From: Allolobophora icterica
Lineage: Eukaryota > Annelida > Clitellata > Crassiclitellata > Lumbricidae
NCBI GenBank assembly: GCA_963556255.1
Contig: OY744609.1
Span: 13,488,790 to 13,552,789, forward strand
Length of the DNA: 64,000 bases
Direction: 5' to 3'
Shown in pieces: positions 23,767 to 35,554 of this stretch. Below the pieces are notes generated by a model that was given only the letters and a program-made list of their open reading frames with translations, did not search any database and had not been told where the DNA came from. The position numbers were made by a program, and so were the translations under genes. The stretch's first letter is position 1, and the number at the start of each line of letters is the position of its first letter.

Positions 23767-24504
23767 AGCTTTTGCCACTGTGTTCGATGTTAATGCTGAA
23801 CTGGAAGACGGAAGTTGGTTGTTAGTCTTAGAATGTCAGTAGATGTTGTCATCATTTTGACGACTTCAATAGTCGTCAAAGTCTCGAATCATATCTCTGT
23901 CGTCGGTTAGTTTGTTTGGTGAAAAGAACCCGTTGCCCAGTTTGGAGAACTCAGCTTTCGAATAACTCTGTTTTTACCAACCACTAAACTCACTCATTAG
24001 GAACTAACAATTTATTGCCAAATCATTCTCGCCAAATGCTGGTTATTCCGTTTTCTACAGTAATTTATCCGCATTGATCAGTGATTCTGTATTACTGGTA
24101 CATGTAGCGCATGTGCAGTGTATTTAGTTATATTAACTTGAGCTTTATAAATCTTCATGTAATAATAATAATGTACCTGCTTTCTCCCTTTGATGGTTTT
24201 ACCATGTACTGTCAGGTGTCAGCACTCGGCAGTGACCACATATTTTCGTGCTCGTTTAGCCATGATGTTGGCATTACAAACTGACTGATTCTGTCGCCTG
24301 CTTTGTGGCCAAAGGCAGATTGCTCCATCACAGTTGCAAGTAATTCTGATGTTAATTAGACGATGTCAGGCTCTCTACCTCACTGTAAGACATTCTGCCA
24401 CAGTGTCAGTTATGTCTGACAGTGTCAGTTATTCTTGACTACCAAATCTTGGTAATCAAGATTTGGGCTTTCGGTCGTTGTCAGTCACTGGTGTTGATTT
24501 GGTC
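23767..24504. other. Intergenic, nothing recognised
   Basis: No gene. A short GACAGTGTCAGTTAT direct repeat is present near 24400. Confidence 0.4.
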
Positions 24505-24785
24505 CAGGGGCGGATCTAGACTTTTACTTTACGGGGGGCGATTTCATGGCCGTCCAAGGTCAAAGGAATTAAAATTACTTATCAAGTTTAAAGCATGATT
24601 AAAGCAAGGGCGTGTAGAAGTAATATTCAAACTGCAGTCCGGCGCTGTACATGCGTAATAATAATCACATGACATTTATCCTGTAGTACACTATAGTATA
24701 TCAAATTTTTAAATATAAAAAAATTTATTTTTTGGACTCTTAGGGGGGCGATCGCCCCAATCGCCCCCCTCTGGATCCGCCACTG
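24505..24785. mobile_element. hAT-type MITE, CAGGGGCGGATC ends
   Basis: It starts CAGGGGCGGATCTAGAC and ends TCTGGATCCGCCACTG, with a perfect 8-bp TSD ATTTGGTC (24497-24504 and 24786-24793). GGGGGGCGAT subterminal blocks are inverted. No ORF. Confidence 0.9.
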
Positions 24786-24947
24786 ATTTGGTCATGGTGT
24801 CTGCATTACAGGCCCACACAATGTGCCAGAAAGGTTTTTGTTGCAAGTATTTCTGCCAGTGTCAGTTACGGCAGCCATTTTTCTGCCATTAAGCCTTGAT
24901 ATCAACATCAAATGCTGTTTTCTTTAGTTATTCTGTGGGAGATTCTG

Positions 24948-25465
24948 CCAGTGAATAAGTCATTAATATGATTCTGCTGGTGAATAAGTTATTAAGGTGC
25001 CTCTGTCAGTGAATATGTCATTGAGCCAATTCTGCTAGTAAGGCATTGAGATGATTCCTCCTGTGAATAAGTCATTAAGATGATTGAGACGATTCTGCTA
25101 ATGAATAAGTCATTGAAATTATTCTGCTTGTGTATAAGTCATTAAGATGATCCTGCCAGTGAATAAGTCGTGGAGATGATTCTGCCAGTGAATAAGTCAT
25201 TAAGATGATCCTGCCAGTGAATAAGTCATTTGTTAGAGAATTCTGTCAGTGGAGTCATTATTATTCTTGTTTGAGAACTCCAGCGATGAATAATTTATTC
25301 TTTGAGAGAACTCCACCCGTGAATAAGCCATTATTGTTCGAAAAAACACTGCCAGTGCATAAGTCATTATTCTTTGAGATCATTCCGCATGTATGTCGTT
25401 ATTGTGAGAAGATTTGCCAGTGAATAAGTTTGAATAAAATCTATTAGACAATTCTACCTGTGAAT
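24948..25465. repeat. Minisatellite, ~29-31-bp unit
   Basis: The unit ATTCTGCCAGTGAATAAGTC plus ATTAAGATG is repeated with substitutions and length changes about 15 times. The open frame across it is a by-product. Confidence 0.85.
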
Positions 25466-25995
25466 AAGTACTTTTAATTTTTCCAATGATTTATGACAAA
25501 ATCAAGTAGGCCTACTTGTTGAATTTTTATTCCATTACTATATTGTTGACTTTGAAATTTTACTGTTCTGTTTGGCAGCATTTTATTTAATTGCTTTCAA
25601 TATTATATTTAATTGGTTTTAATATTATATTTAATTGCTTTAATATTGCTTTTAATATTATATTTAATTGCTTTAATATTTTATTTTAATATTTTATATA
25701 ATTCAGATTCGTTCTTCTCTGTTTATTTTTCGATGACAGGTACAAATAATCACGTTCTTAGTTTTGTTGTTGTTAAGGAAATGATGCACTTGAGTAAAAA
25801 TCGCTTAAAGCTGATCGACTGGTTCTTTGTGCATAATTTATAATGGCGCTATGGTCCATGGAAATCAACAGACGCGATTAGGGCTTCTGAGGTTTCTAGA
25901 CTGTGGTGTGGACCAGAGCCGTATCACTTTCGAAAGTTCAACTATAGTCTAGGGCTCTAGGCCCTATAAGCGCTTGAAAGCTTATAGTTTATGTT
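25466..25995. other. AT-rich intergenic DNA with short tandem repeats
   Basis: At about 25583-25702 a TATTATATTTAATTGCTTT-type unit is repeated imperfectly. No gene is supported. Confidence 0.45.
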
Positions 25996-26290
25996 TGAAA
26001 AATACAACAGGCTTTGGGAAATTGTTAGAATTAAAAAGTTCTGCCAAGCTGTGTTAAGTTTTTAGAATTGAAAAGTTCAAGCGGGCTTGGGAAGTTTTCA
26101 GAATTGAAAAGTTCAAGCAGGCTTTGGGGAGTTTTTAGAATTGAAAAGTTCAAGCAGGCTTTGGGAAGTTTTTAGAATTGAAAAGTTCAAGCAGGCTTTG
26201 GGAAGTTTTTATAATTGAAAACGTCAGCAAGACTTTTGGAAATTTTTTATAATTTAAAAGTTCAGCCAGGCTGTGGGAAGTTAATTTTTA
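25996..26290. repeat. Minisatellite, 37-bp unit
   Basis: The unit AAGTTCAAGCAGGCTTTGGG plus AAGTTTTTAGAATTGAA is repeated about 7 times, with the central copies nearly identical. Confidence 0.88.
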
Positions 26291-26396
26291 GGCCTGCAGT
26301 TGAAATTTTAAGTCAAGCTTTGGAATGTTTGAGAGTTTTAAATTTCAGTCTGTGAGATACTTTTCTGAGGTTGAAAGTTTAGCCAGGTATAAAATG

Positions 26397-27222
26397 CAGT
26401 CTTGATGTCAAGACCTTAAACCTCAAGACCAAGACCTTGAACCTCAAGGCCAAGACCAAGACCTTGAACCTCAAGACCAAGACTTTGAATCTCGAGACCA
26501 AGACCAAAACCTTGAACCTCAAGACCAAGACCAGACCAAGACCCAAAAAATCGCAATCAGGTCTAGACTTCTAAAATTGTCAAGTCGGAATATTCGCTAT
26601 TTTAATGAAAACATGAGTCTTTGATTTTATTCAAGCAAATTAACTTTATAACTGCAGAGAAATCCGAATTTGTATTCAAAAGTCCTTCATGCAAACTATT
26701 ATTCTAAATGCCTTTGTATTTTATAAAAAACCAATTCGCTCAGAATTTTCTGACCAAGACGTGCCTGGTGGGCCTCATAAAAATTCCGCCATTTGAAAAA
26801 ATACGTTCTACAGATGCTGAAGTCGCTGACACACACAGAGAAGCTTTTCAAGCACTGGATGTAAATGTACAGATGGTGAGTCCTTTTGAAATCTTCCCAT
26901 GGTTTATCATACCGTCTGATACAGAATAAATGGTGCTGCTGCCAATGGGTTTTCCTGACCAACAAGACTTGTATCCATCCATAGATATTGGTCGTATGAT
27001 GCAAGCAGGCTTGATACAGAATTCTTGAGTTCTGTTAAATGACTGTTCATATTGACAGCCGGTCTTGGTCTTGGTCTTGCGAGACCAAGACTTTGAACCT
27101 CAAGACCAAGACCCTGAACCTCAAGACCAAGACCTTGAACCTCAAGATCAAGACCAAGACTTTTAAAAACGAACTCGAGTGCACTCGAGACCAAGACCTT
27201 GGTCTCGAGGACAACAAGACTG
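26397..27222. mobile_element. hAT-type element, CAGTCTTGTTGTC family, copy 1 (826 bp)
   Basis: The ends are CAGTCTTGATGTC and GACAACAAGACTG, with a perfect 8-bp TSD ATAAAATG (26389-26396 and 27223-27230). Both subterminal regions are arrays of CAAGAC and CTTGAACCT units in the same direction. The roughly 470-bp core is nearly identical to that at 38052-38956. It contains a short open frame on each strand, and neither is a recognised transposase. Confidence 0.92.
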
Positions 27223-27230
27223 ATAAAATG

Positions 27231-29066
27231 AGCGCTTGGAAAACTGTTTGGCTTTTCTCTTAGAATTATATGATAAAATATTGGACATGATGATTGATGG
27301 AATAAGATCTTCTACACACTATTTGGACCAGTTTTTCTTGGAAAAAACACGATACAGCCTTTCCTTGCTTCCTCGCCTTCTGATCTTCGCACGGACAGTG
27401 TACGGGCAGGGTATTCTAGGAATCTAGGTGAATTGAAATAGCTGACGAAATAGGCCTAGCTGCAGTTAAAGCACAAAGCTTCATTTCGAAGATTGCGCGT
27501 TAGCCTTTCCAGAACGTAGACCCGACAACAACAAAGCAAGATCGTCATCGTCGTCATTATCATCATCATCATCCTCGTCATCATCATCGACAACATCATT
27601 ATCGTCGTCGTTATCATCATCACCATCAACAACTACAGCACCAACAACAATATTTTATCAGCGTGGTCGTCAGTTTTTGGCGCCAGCCGTTTCGCGGTGA
27701 TGAATTCGGATGAATAATCTCCTTTCTTAGCAGTCGTTCCTCAAATTCAGTGATCTTATCCAGACCCGGATTAAGATCTAAATGGGTCGATCCTTAGGCG
27801 CAAGATAACCTAAGGACACTCCCTCATCTACTGCTCAGCCACAAGCGGTTATACTCCCTAAGGTAGAGAGGGTCAGGAGCGAGGCGTGTAGAGAGGGTCT
27901 GGAGGCGATTATGAAGTCCGCACTCTGGATCAGTCCCTAGGCTATCACCTGCGCCTTTCCACGCCAATTAGGCCTAGGCCTACAGCCCTACACGATAATC
28001 TAAGCTTTTACTTTTTGCGTTCTTGATTGCGATTTAGACGCTAAATAGATAACTAAATATTCAAATAATTATTTTCACGGTAATTGTAGGCGAAATATAT
28101 GAGTCCGGTTTTGAACGCCGCACTTCACTTCCTAATTTAGATGAATCATGAATGAAATTTTTTAGGAATAGCCGGATTGGCGACCACTGAAGCTGCAGGG
28201 CCCTATAGGCCTATAGGCAGCTGCATAATTTGCTTAGGCCTACTCGGTTCTCCGGGCTTTTTTACTTTTATTATATTAAATAACGGTCTTTATAAGAGAG
28301 TCTTGGATAGAGCCTTCTGCAGGGCAGTTGCGAATGAACGGGACAATGAAGGCCTAACTATAGTCACCGCCAGCCTTAATAGGACGAGGCTCAGAAAAAT
28401 GAAGTCGTTATACACTTTGTGACCTTTTTCTAAACCAGTTTGGGAAAGGAGAGATTGGGAGTACCCTATGTTTACTTAATTATAAAATCAATGAAAAACA
28501 GCGTAAACCAGTTGTGGAAAGACCTTCGTATGGACAACTCAGGACAAGAACATGGAGAAAGTAACTTCAATGAAAGAAAGTCTTAGCCAGATAGGTGAAT
28601 AGTTCTGGGTAGGAAGGAAACGAAATCGTCTCCAGCGGAAGTAATTGTCCTTTCCCTTCCCCATAGAATCGCATCCTGGATGCACGCACTTAATTATTAT
28701 TGCAGAAAAGAACCTTAAAAGTTGACTGCACGGAAACCAGTCTGAGTACTCAGCAACCAGCAGCAAGCTTTTAGCTCTGCTAGACGAATCGACCTCTTCT
28801 TATCTATCCAGGCTATTTGGCTTATCAATTTAATATCTGAACGCAACAGAGTCCGAAAATGCCAGTCGATGCATATGCCTCCTTTGACAATTTATCACTC
28901 CGTAGGGATCGGCTCGCAGATGCAACTGCGCTACTGCAGTTTCTGTTTTTAATGATACGTTGGAACAGAACATTTGTGGTTTTAATGTTATGTTGCAGAA
29001 GAGCATTATTTTGTGGTTTTAGTTATGTTGCGAAAAAACATTTATGTAGGCGCTATAGACTAGGCT
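27231..29066. other. Intergenic, nothing recognised
   Basis: An imperfect CAT/CGT trinucleotide tract lies at about 27540-27640. TAGGCCTA octamers are clustered at 27968-28235. The small open frames at 28177-28422 and 28859-29137 have no recognisable features. Confidence 0.4.
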
Positions 29067-29074
29067 ACTATAAC

Positions 29075-29218
29075 CAGGGTGAGAATTGTCGGGGGGTTAG
29101 GGGGTTCAACCCCCTAGTCTTTCTTAGGACCCCATAGTAAAGTCTTAATTGCACACCCTAACTTCACATGAATCAAAGTCTAACCCCCCCCAGTCCTTTT
29201 TCTACAACTCTCATACTG
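29075..29218. mobile_element. hAT-type MITE, CAGGGTGAGAATTGT ends (144 bp)
   Basis: It starts CAGGGTGAGAATTGTCGGGG and ends CTACAACTCTCATACTG, with a perfect 8-bp TSD ACTATAAC (29067-29074 and 29219-29226). A solo right end lies near 1690-1762. Confidence 0.88.
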
Positions 29219-29413
29219 ACTATAACGTATGCCTCTCAAGTCAGAATTTTAAGAAGCGTTCTGTCAATTCTATGTATAGTTAGATGGGAAAAGGCTAATT
29301 GCATTTGAGTTGCATTTGGCTTACATTTTAGGGAATGTAACAATACCTGCAATATACTTGGTACTGATTGAGCGGCAGTTGGAAGACTGACGCCGGTGGT
29401 GGTGTAGTTGTGA

Positions 29414-29902
29414 CAGTGACGTATCTTCGAATTTTGGGCTCCCCGCAGATTACTCAATAGGCACTGAGTAATCTAGACGTCTTTGGGGGGAAATCCCCCC
29501 AGGATTGATGTCCCCCCAGAGGCCAGCAATATTATAATGTAGAGACCTTTTATAGGGTAGGGAAATTCCCCCAGGATACATGGTTTTCCCCTCCGAGAGA
29601 CACGAAATCCTAAAAAAAGGTAAGGAAAAGTGTACAAAGTTGGACGGATGACTAAAAAAAGGTCGTCAACTTTTTTTGAAGATGAAAGTTGAAAAAATTC
29701 TGAAACTCCTCCAAGTATGGTTGGCCCCCCAGAAACCTTGTTTCCCCTCCCAGAAGAGGGGGACTAGATTAAACACTGCTCAATAGGCCCTCTGGTAACA
29801 ATTCGTGCTGTATACAAGGGTTCTGAGCGGACCCCTCTTTCAGACTTTATAACCGGGCCCCACGGCAGCTGCGAAAGCTGCGGGCCCAAAGTTACGCTAC
29901 TG
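29414..29902. mobile_element. Probable hAT-like element, host of a nested MITE
   Basis: It starts CAGTGACGTATCTTC with TTTTGGGCTCCCCGCAG, and ends CTGCGGGCCCAAAGTTACG plus CTACTG, an imperfect inverted repeat. Flanking 8-mers (AGTTGTGA and AATGCACA) do not match, possibly because the right flank is an expanded simple repeat. Confidence 0.5.
29462..29778. mobile_element. MITE nested in 29414-29902
   Basis: The inverted ends are CACTGAGTAATCTAG and CTAGATTAAACACTG. The direct repeat is CTCAATAGG, 9 bp or 8 plus one shared base (29453-29461 and 29779-29787). No ORF. Confidence 0.8.
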
Positions 29903-30000
29903 AATGCACATGTGGTGCTGGTGCTGGTTGTGGTGCTGGTTGTGGTGTTGGTGCTGGTTGTGATGTTGGAGTTGGTGATGGTGTTGGTGATGGTTGTGAT
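29903..30000. repeat. (GGTGTTGGTGCTGGTTGT)-type repeat
   Basis: Imperfect G/T-rich trinucleotide repeats. The Thr- and His-rich frames on the minus strand are artefacts. Confidence 0.85.
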
Positions 30001-30667
30001 GGCTGTCGTCAGGATCATCACCCGCTAATCTCTTCAATCTAATATAATGATTTCTATAGCGCCGTAATACTTCTTCAGAGTCCATAAGGCATCCATCAGT
30101 CGATGGTCGTCGCTTCACGTAAAACCCGATACATAAATCCATTGGATAAACCATAGATCGAATCCAACAGATCAGAGAAACCAAACCGGGCAACGGTGGC
30201 TAAGCAAGTTGCAACAGATCTTTTGGTCTTGACGGCTTAAAAAATCTCAGTAGTTTCCACCCTGAATTATGGGATCGACGCAATGAAGGTAGGAAGTAAA
30301 ATCTAAAAAATCTGGAATTTCGCAAAAAATTCGCATGGATGTATCTTTAGGTTTCGCTGCGCTGCCGCTTCAACAAATATCATCAATATTATTGAATTTA
30401 AAGTATTCAGGGTTATCCAACATTGGTCGTGTTCACCTAGCTGCGTACCCCGTACAGTGGTTAAATTGCTCATTCAGAAGTGCCGGATCTCAAAATCTAA
30501 ACCCTACGCGTATCTGACGAATGATAGCCGATATGAAGGGGCCTACTATAGCTATTCGCTGTTTGAATAAATATACGATACGTGAAACACTATGCATATA
30601 ATCGATTATTGTTATAAAAACCAGTTAGGTAACGGGTCTTCTCTCTTAAAGGGGTGAATCTCATAGA
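30001..30667. other. 3' flank of the minus-strand membrane protein gene
   Basis: No gene is recognised, and no clear minus-strand AATAAA was found close to the stop codon at 30668. Confidence 0.35.
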
Positions 30668-31585
30668 TCATGTGGTTGGTCTCATATCCTGCGGGATCCG
30701 GCTGAATTTAACCACTGCAGGCTGCGTATCGTATTGCAAAGGTCCGTCCCTTAAGACGATCGACGGAGTCGAGTGCCGCTTCGTTCCATCAACTCTAATT
30801 TCGTTCAGGTTCTGCGGCGCGACCAGTTCAAGACGAGGGACCACTCCCTGATGACCCTGTAGCATATGCAGGGTGCCGGACGGGATCGCCTGAACCGCTA
30901 CGGTCCCGTTAAGGCAGCCGCTACCTTCCGAATCCTGTCTAGTTTGCCGCCTGCCGTTCGACGATTTCCTGGCCATGACTTCTCTCCAGGTTTTCGTCGA
31001 CCGCGCAGCCTGGATGTCAGAGGCAGCACTGGTGGCGCCACCTACCCCGCTTATTGGGTGGCTTTTGACCCAGGTGGCCGTCAGGTCTGGCATGAGGGAG
31101 AAGTCAGGTCGAAGCATGAGTTCCTTGACCGCCGTACGGATGTCGGGTCGACGGTGACGGCGCTCATGGAGTTTCTTCTTGTAAATCTCAATGAACAGAC
31201 GATCCTTGGATGTCCACCGCGTCCGGTTGTACTTAGACTTGTACAGTATGTATCCCATGACGGTCAGCATGAACAGGCCCAATATGGCGGCGGTTCGGAC
31301 CCCGGTCAACGGGTCGTAGGACATGTACAATTGGTCGCCAGACGATCTGGGTTCCATGTGGAAAGTCTTCACGGTGAAATATCGGATGGCGGAGTTTGTT
31401 GGTGGCTGTTGCAGGACGCTGTTGTTGCTGCCACTGGCGGCGGCGTCATCGGGCGCTCGCACAATGGTACCAGAAGTGGGGTGCGGTTGATGACTAGGTG
31501 CTTTCCAGTCCGGGGAGACGGCCACGACAGCTATTTCTCGCAAGCAGCATCTGTCTGTAAATATTTCCCTCTTGTGCAGTTTCAT
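30668..31585 (-). CDS. Single-pass membrane protein of unknown family (305 aa)
   Basis: The frame is uninterrupted and distinctly GC-rich compared with its flanks. The start is the first ATG (31585), with A at -3. The next Met (residue 77, HMEPRSSG) has a weaker context but sits just before the best-structured part, so a shorter 229-residue product is possible. Residues about 85-96 read LYMSYDPLTGVR. Residues about 98-115 (TAAILGLFMLTVMGYILY) are a membrane segment, followed by a strongly basic stretch (KSKYNRTRWTSKDRLF) and a helical KKKLHERRHRR region. This implies N-out, C-in topology. The remainder is polar and probably disordered. No signal peptide or catalytic motif is seen. It may be one exon of a longer gene. 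I do not recognise the family. The plus-strand frame 30866-31609 is its shadow. Confidence 0.65.
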   Translation of the reverse strand: MKLHKREIFTDRCCLREIAVVAVSPDWKAPSHQPHPTSGTIVRAPDDAAASGSNNSVLQQPPTNSAIRYFTVKTFHMEPRSSGDQLYMSYDPLTGVRTAAILGLFMLTVMGYILYKSKYNRTRWTSKDRLFIEIYKKKLHERRHRRPDIRTAVKELMLRPDFSLMPDLTATWVKSHPISGVGGATSAASDIQAARSTKTWREVMARKSSNGRRQTRQDSEGSGCLNGTVAVQAIPSGTLHMLQGHQGVVPRLELVAPQNLNEIRVDGTKRHSTPSIVLRDGPLQYDTQPAVVKFSRIPQDMRPTT

Positions 31586-31804
31586 GTTATGGAAGTCCGC
31601 AGCGATTGATTGCGGTCGGTATCAGAAGGTTTTTCGCAATGCTGTAGGCCTTAAAAATCAATATGATTGATATTATAAATGCAATAGAAAATGTGTTTAG
31701 CGCCTCTTCAAAGGAACTTAATCCTAGATGATCAAAATGGATGCTCTCTGCGCAAGCCTTTGTGATTTTGAAGTGATAAGGAACAAAAGTTCATCACTAA
31801 GCAA
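31586..31804. other. Upstream flank of the minus-strand gene
   Basis: Nothing specific recognised. Confidence 0.35.
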
Positions 31805-32090
31805 GGTAAATAGGTAAGTAGTTTTTATTTGTATCTGACAGGTGCACATGCGTAACATCGTATATACAACGATTACAACCATATTTGAGATAGACAATAA
31901 TAGGAGCAGATTATACAGAGATAATATGCAACTATGCATACACAACTAAATGTAACTAAAGATACATAGATTTGCAAAACTACTTTTTTAAGCAGTTTAG
32001 GTTTAACACTAGGAAATACGAAAGGATGTTTTCTTTTGCGGAGGAAGCACGTCTTGTCCTTACAAAAAAGTGGCACGAGTTGATAAATGC
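31805..32090. repeat. Dispersed repeat 'Rep-B', copy 1
   Basis: The block (TTTTTATTTGTATCTGACAG ... ACTAAAGATACATAGATTTG ... GGATGTTTTCTTTTGCG) is a diverged copy of the flanks of the hAT element at 38052-38956. At about 31881 it reads CCATATTTGAGATAG, the uninterrupted version of the 38-kb target. Confidence 0.8.
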
Positions 32091-32974
32091 AGAGCATGGG
32101 AGACTGTGATTTTCTAGCAAACAGTCTATGCAGATCTAGAAATCGCCAGTCCATGGAAACTGTACCGTATTGTGAACACCTTTGTTTTGCCAAAGGGCAG
32201 AAACAAAAACAGAACAGAATCTAGAAAAGTAACAACTGGCGGGATCTCGCACATTGGCGTGAGGTAACCAAAAAGTTTTCAGCTGTAGCCTAGTGGACCG
32301 CTGAAAAAGTCAAAGAAGATACGGATGTAGAAAAGTCGTTGAGATGCCCTGCATGGTTAAATAGTTTATTCAAGAGTAATAGTTTATTCAAGAGTAATAG
32401 TATAAATGCAAGAGTAATAGTTTATTCAAGGATAGATTATTTGAAGCCATGGCCTATTATAATAAACACCGTCAACCTTGTTGTGATTCTTGTGGCAGTT
32501 TACGCAAATATCACAATAATTTACTATAAAAGCATTTGCGCACTAACTTAGAATGACGAAGTATGCACTATATATCGATGGCGACCCAAAACAATAGCTT
32601 CACATCCCTTCTAATGCTACAACGCTATAGTCAGTCCGTTGCGGCCGATTAGACTACGGAGTCTTTAGAATAACACAGAAAATGCAGCTTCTAGAGCCTG
32701 CCTAAGTACTAAACACCGCGCTGCTGAATAACCAATTTCACAAACAGTATCTTATTCCGTGGCATGAAATAAAAGTTCTCTATGCACCGGTTTATCTTTG
32801 CATTTGAATTCCTTTCTGCTTAAGCCTTGGAATTGATACGTCTGCGGATCAGTTTAAGAGTGCCATCAATTCGTGCCTGGTGCATTACTCTAATGTTGCT
32901 GTAGAAGATCTTAGATTAATTTATAAATATTAAGCAGATGAACATTAATACCAAATAATAATTGTCATTATTAC
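32091..32974. other. Intergenic, nothing recognised
   Basis: An 18-bp unit (GAGTAATAGTTTATTCAA) is repeated about 3-4 times at 32360-32428. No gene is supported. Confidence 0.4.
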
Positions 32975-33167
32975 CAGCGGCGACGATCTTGTTTGACAGG
33001 TGGGGTACACGGGGCACTTTTGAACTGATCTGGTCAAAAACGAGGTAAAAAATGTTGTTAGCCTTTTTGGTGTTTCAGCAAAATGTGGGGGACAACTGAA
33101 TACTATGTCCCCCCCACTGTTAAAGGTGGGGGTCTTGTCCTCCTCGGCCCCGGGATCGCCACCCATG
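32975..33167. mobile_element. hAT-type MITE, GCGGCGATC family, copy 3
   Basis: It starts CAGCGGCGACGATCTTG and ends GGGATCGCCACCCATG. The flanks ATTATTAC and ATTAATTA match at only about 5 of 8. The body matches 10131-10299. Confidence 0.8.
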
Positions 33168-33604
33168 ATTAATTACTATATTAAAATTCTTACCCACTTA
33201 ATGCGTTATATCGTCTAACCCATTCTCCATTTAAAGACACTGTGCAGAAGATTGTAATGTTGGAATGCGGTTTTGCTCTGGAGTGTGCATTCCAATAACT
33301 TATTTACTAACAGCATCCTAGTTGAAATTCCATCTTATATCGGCGAGATGCGTCTTCTTCTGAAGCACCAGGCATCAGTCGATGACACTCCTAACGCTGC
33401 GTCGTATCAGAGGGGTTGTCAACATAATTTATACGTTTTTAAAATCAGATTAGACTTCTATAGCGACATGACCCTAATGCCCTTGCAAAGCCTATGCCTT
33501 GCAAGCGCATTCTATCAACTCTATTCTGCAGGCTAATCACAACCCATTCTAAAGACAGACCCAGTCGAGTTCAAGAGGCCATAGAGACCAGCAGAGGAGC
33601 TATG
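33168..33604. other. Intergenic, nothing recognised
   Basis: Contains a short Rep-A-like piece (CGTATCAGAGGGGTTGTC) near 33405. No gene. Confidence 0.4.
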
Positions 33605-33790
33605 TTACAAATCGAAGAACCGTAATCGTAAACTCCAAATTTCTAAAGCGCTACTCAAAAGCTAAGCACAGGGCACCAGCTTATTCACGAGAGCTGCGTC
33701 CGACAGTGCGCCGTATCAGAGGTGTTGTCTAGATATTGATGACCAGTGGAGATCCGAGACCGGTTGCCAGAGAGACCAGAGAGAGGAGGC
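33605..33790. repeat. Rep-A, copy 4 (plus orientation)
   Basis: CGTAATCGTAAACTCCAAAT, CAGGGCACCAGCTTATTCAC and later segments match the other Rep-A copies. Confidence 0.7.
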
Positions 33791-33795
33791 ATCTA

Positions 33796-33862
33796 TGTAA
33801 TTGTAATTGTAATTGTAATTGTAATTGTAATTGTAATTGTAATTGTAATTGTAATTGTAATT
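33796..33862. repeat. (TGTAAT)n hexanucleotide microsatellite
   Basis: About 11 perfect units. Confidence 0.97.
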
Positions 33863-34140
33863 ATGACAATTTATATAGCATCGTTGGTAGCAAGCTACTT
33901 CTAGGATGCTCTGAACGTTACCTTCTTTTGAGTTTCGAGTTGAAATCCTATCTTCCGTCGTTGAAATGCTTCTTTCTTGACAGCTGTACTTGAAGATGGT
34001 AGATGGAGATCATCCGAGATAAGGAATTCCATCCACCATTGGAGCCGCCTGAGTCAACGTACAATACATACACACGCATCAACTATCTGTTGCTTTCATT
34101 CGATAGACTCTCGTATTTATTCTCTCGCAAACGACCGATA
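33863..34140. other. Intergenic, nothing recognised
   Basis: No feature seen. Confidence 0.4.
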
Positions 34141-34560
34141 TAGAGGGGCGGAGGACGAGCAGGAGGAGAAGAAGGAGCAGAAGTAGAAGGAGCAGAAGGA
34201 AGGTGGGGAAGTAGGATAAAAGGGTGAAGAAGAAGCGTGCGGAGTTCGGTAGTGTGCAGAAGAATGGTTGGGAGATGAAGGAGGGGGAGGAGGAGGACGA
34301 GGAGGAGGAGGAGGAGGAGGAGGAGGAGGAAATGGAAGAGGAAAAGCAGGAGGAGGAACGGAAGGAGGAGGATGAAAGAGGTGTGGGCATTGGACGAGGA
34401 CGAAGCGTAGGGCGAGGAGAAGGAGATGGAAAAGGAGGATGCATAGCAGTAGAGATAAACAGAACAAGAGAAGAGGAGGAGAAGTAGGAGGAGGAGAAGG
34501 AGGAGGAAGAGGAGGAGGAGGAGGAGGAGAAGGAGGAAGAGGGGAGTATGGTGTTGGAGG
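34141..34560. repeat. GGA-rich purine tract
   Basis: Imperfect GGA and GAA repeats give long Glu, Ser or Leu/Pro frames on both strands. These are composition artefacts. Confidence 0.9.
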
Positions 34561-34964
34561 AACCAGAATCGATTTAACGCCTGAAACGAGCCGGGTGCAG
34601 AACGCATTTGTTCGCATCTTCTAGAGTCCCAGGGGAACCTAAGACCTGTCCAGGGAAGATGCGGACTAGTGGGAAGGGGTGCGAGGGAGGAAGCGACAGA
34701 AACCGAAAGGAGAAGAAGGCAAGGCAGCCCAGTTCACACGTCCGCAGAGTGCCTAAGTCCCTCGGCGACAGCCGTCTAGCTTGTAATGAGTTCTCTCTGC
34801 ATGGGTGAGCGACCGAGCGAGTGAGTGAGTGAGGGGTAGACAGACATATAGACATACAGACAGACATACAGTTGTATTCGACTCCTGTAATAACTTGTGA
34901 TCATCCGTTCATACTGATTTGTAATCATACTGCGCAATTGTTAGTTTGAAAATATTAAACGAAG
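34561..34964. other. Intergenic, nothing recognised
   Basis: Short GAGT and AGACAGACATA repeats near 34808-34870. No gene. Confidence 0.4.
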
Positions 34965-35213
<249 letters not shown>

Positions 35214-35214
<1 letters not shown>

Positions 35215-35554
35215 ACGCAAAAGTTGCCCAATTTCCATAGGTCTTCTGCGAAAGTCCACAGTGCTCAGTCCTAACCTCTCATTCGCTAGAGAGCTAAAAT
35301 AAGTAAATTTTTATTCGCTAGGTGGCTGCAGCATCATCAGAAAAGCCCTTAAGTATTTTAAAATAACGTTTTAATTCATATTTTAAATACTAAAACAAAT
35401 AAATCAAAATATAAACACAAATATAATTGTTTGTAAGGACTTCTACTTGCTTTTAGAAATAGACAGAAACAACGATTTCTTCTTTTAGGAAGGTCAAATC
35501 GTTAGCGCTAGGATAAGTGAGTAATTTTCGGGCGTTTTGCCAGATGGCGCGATG
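35214..35554. other. Intergenic, 5' flank of the tRNA gene
   Basis: AT-rich, with nothing recognised. Confidence 0.4.

Noticed and set aside
27039..27263. 74-codon KTKTLNL-repeat frame
   Set aside because: Same hAT subterminal array as at 38 kb.
30866..31609. 247-codon plus-strand frame
   Set aside because: Opposite the 305-aa minus ORF. It lacks the membrane segment and ordered composition seen on the minus strand.
34079..34617. Several overlapping frames of 87-174 codons
   Set aside because: They come from the GGA-rich tract, and their composition follows the repeat.
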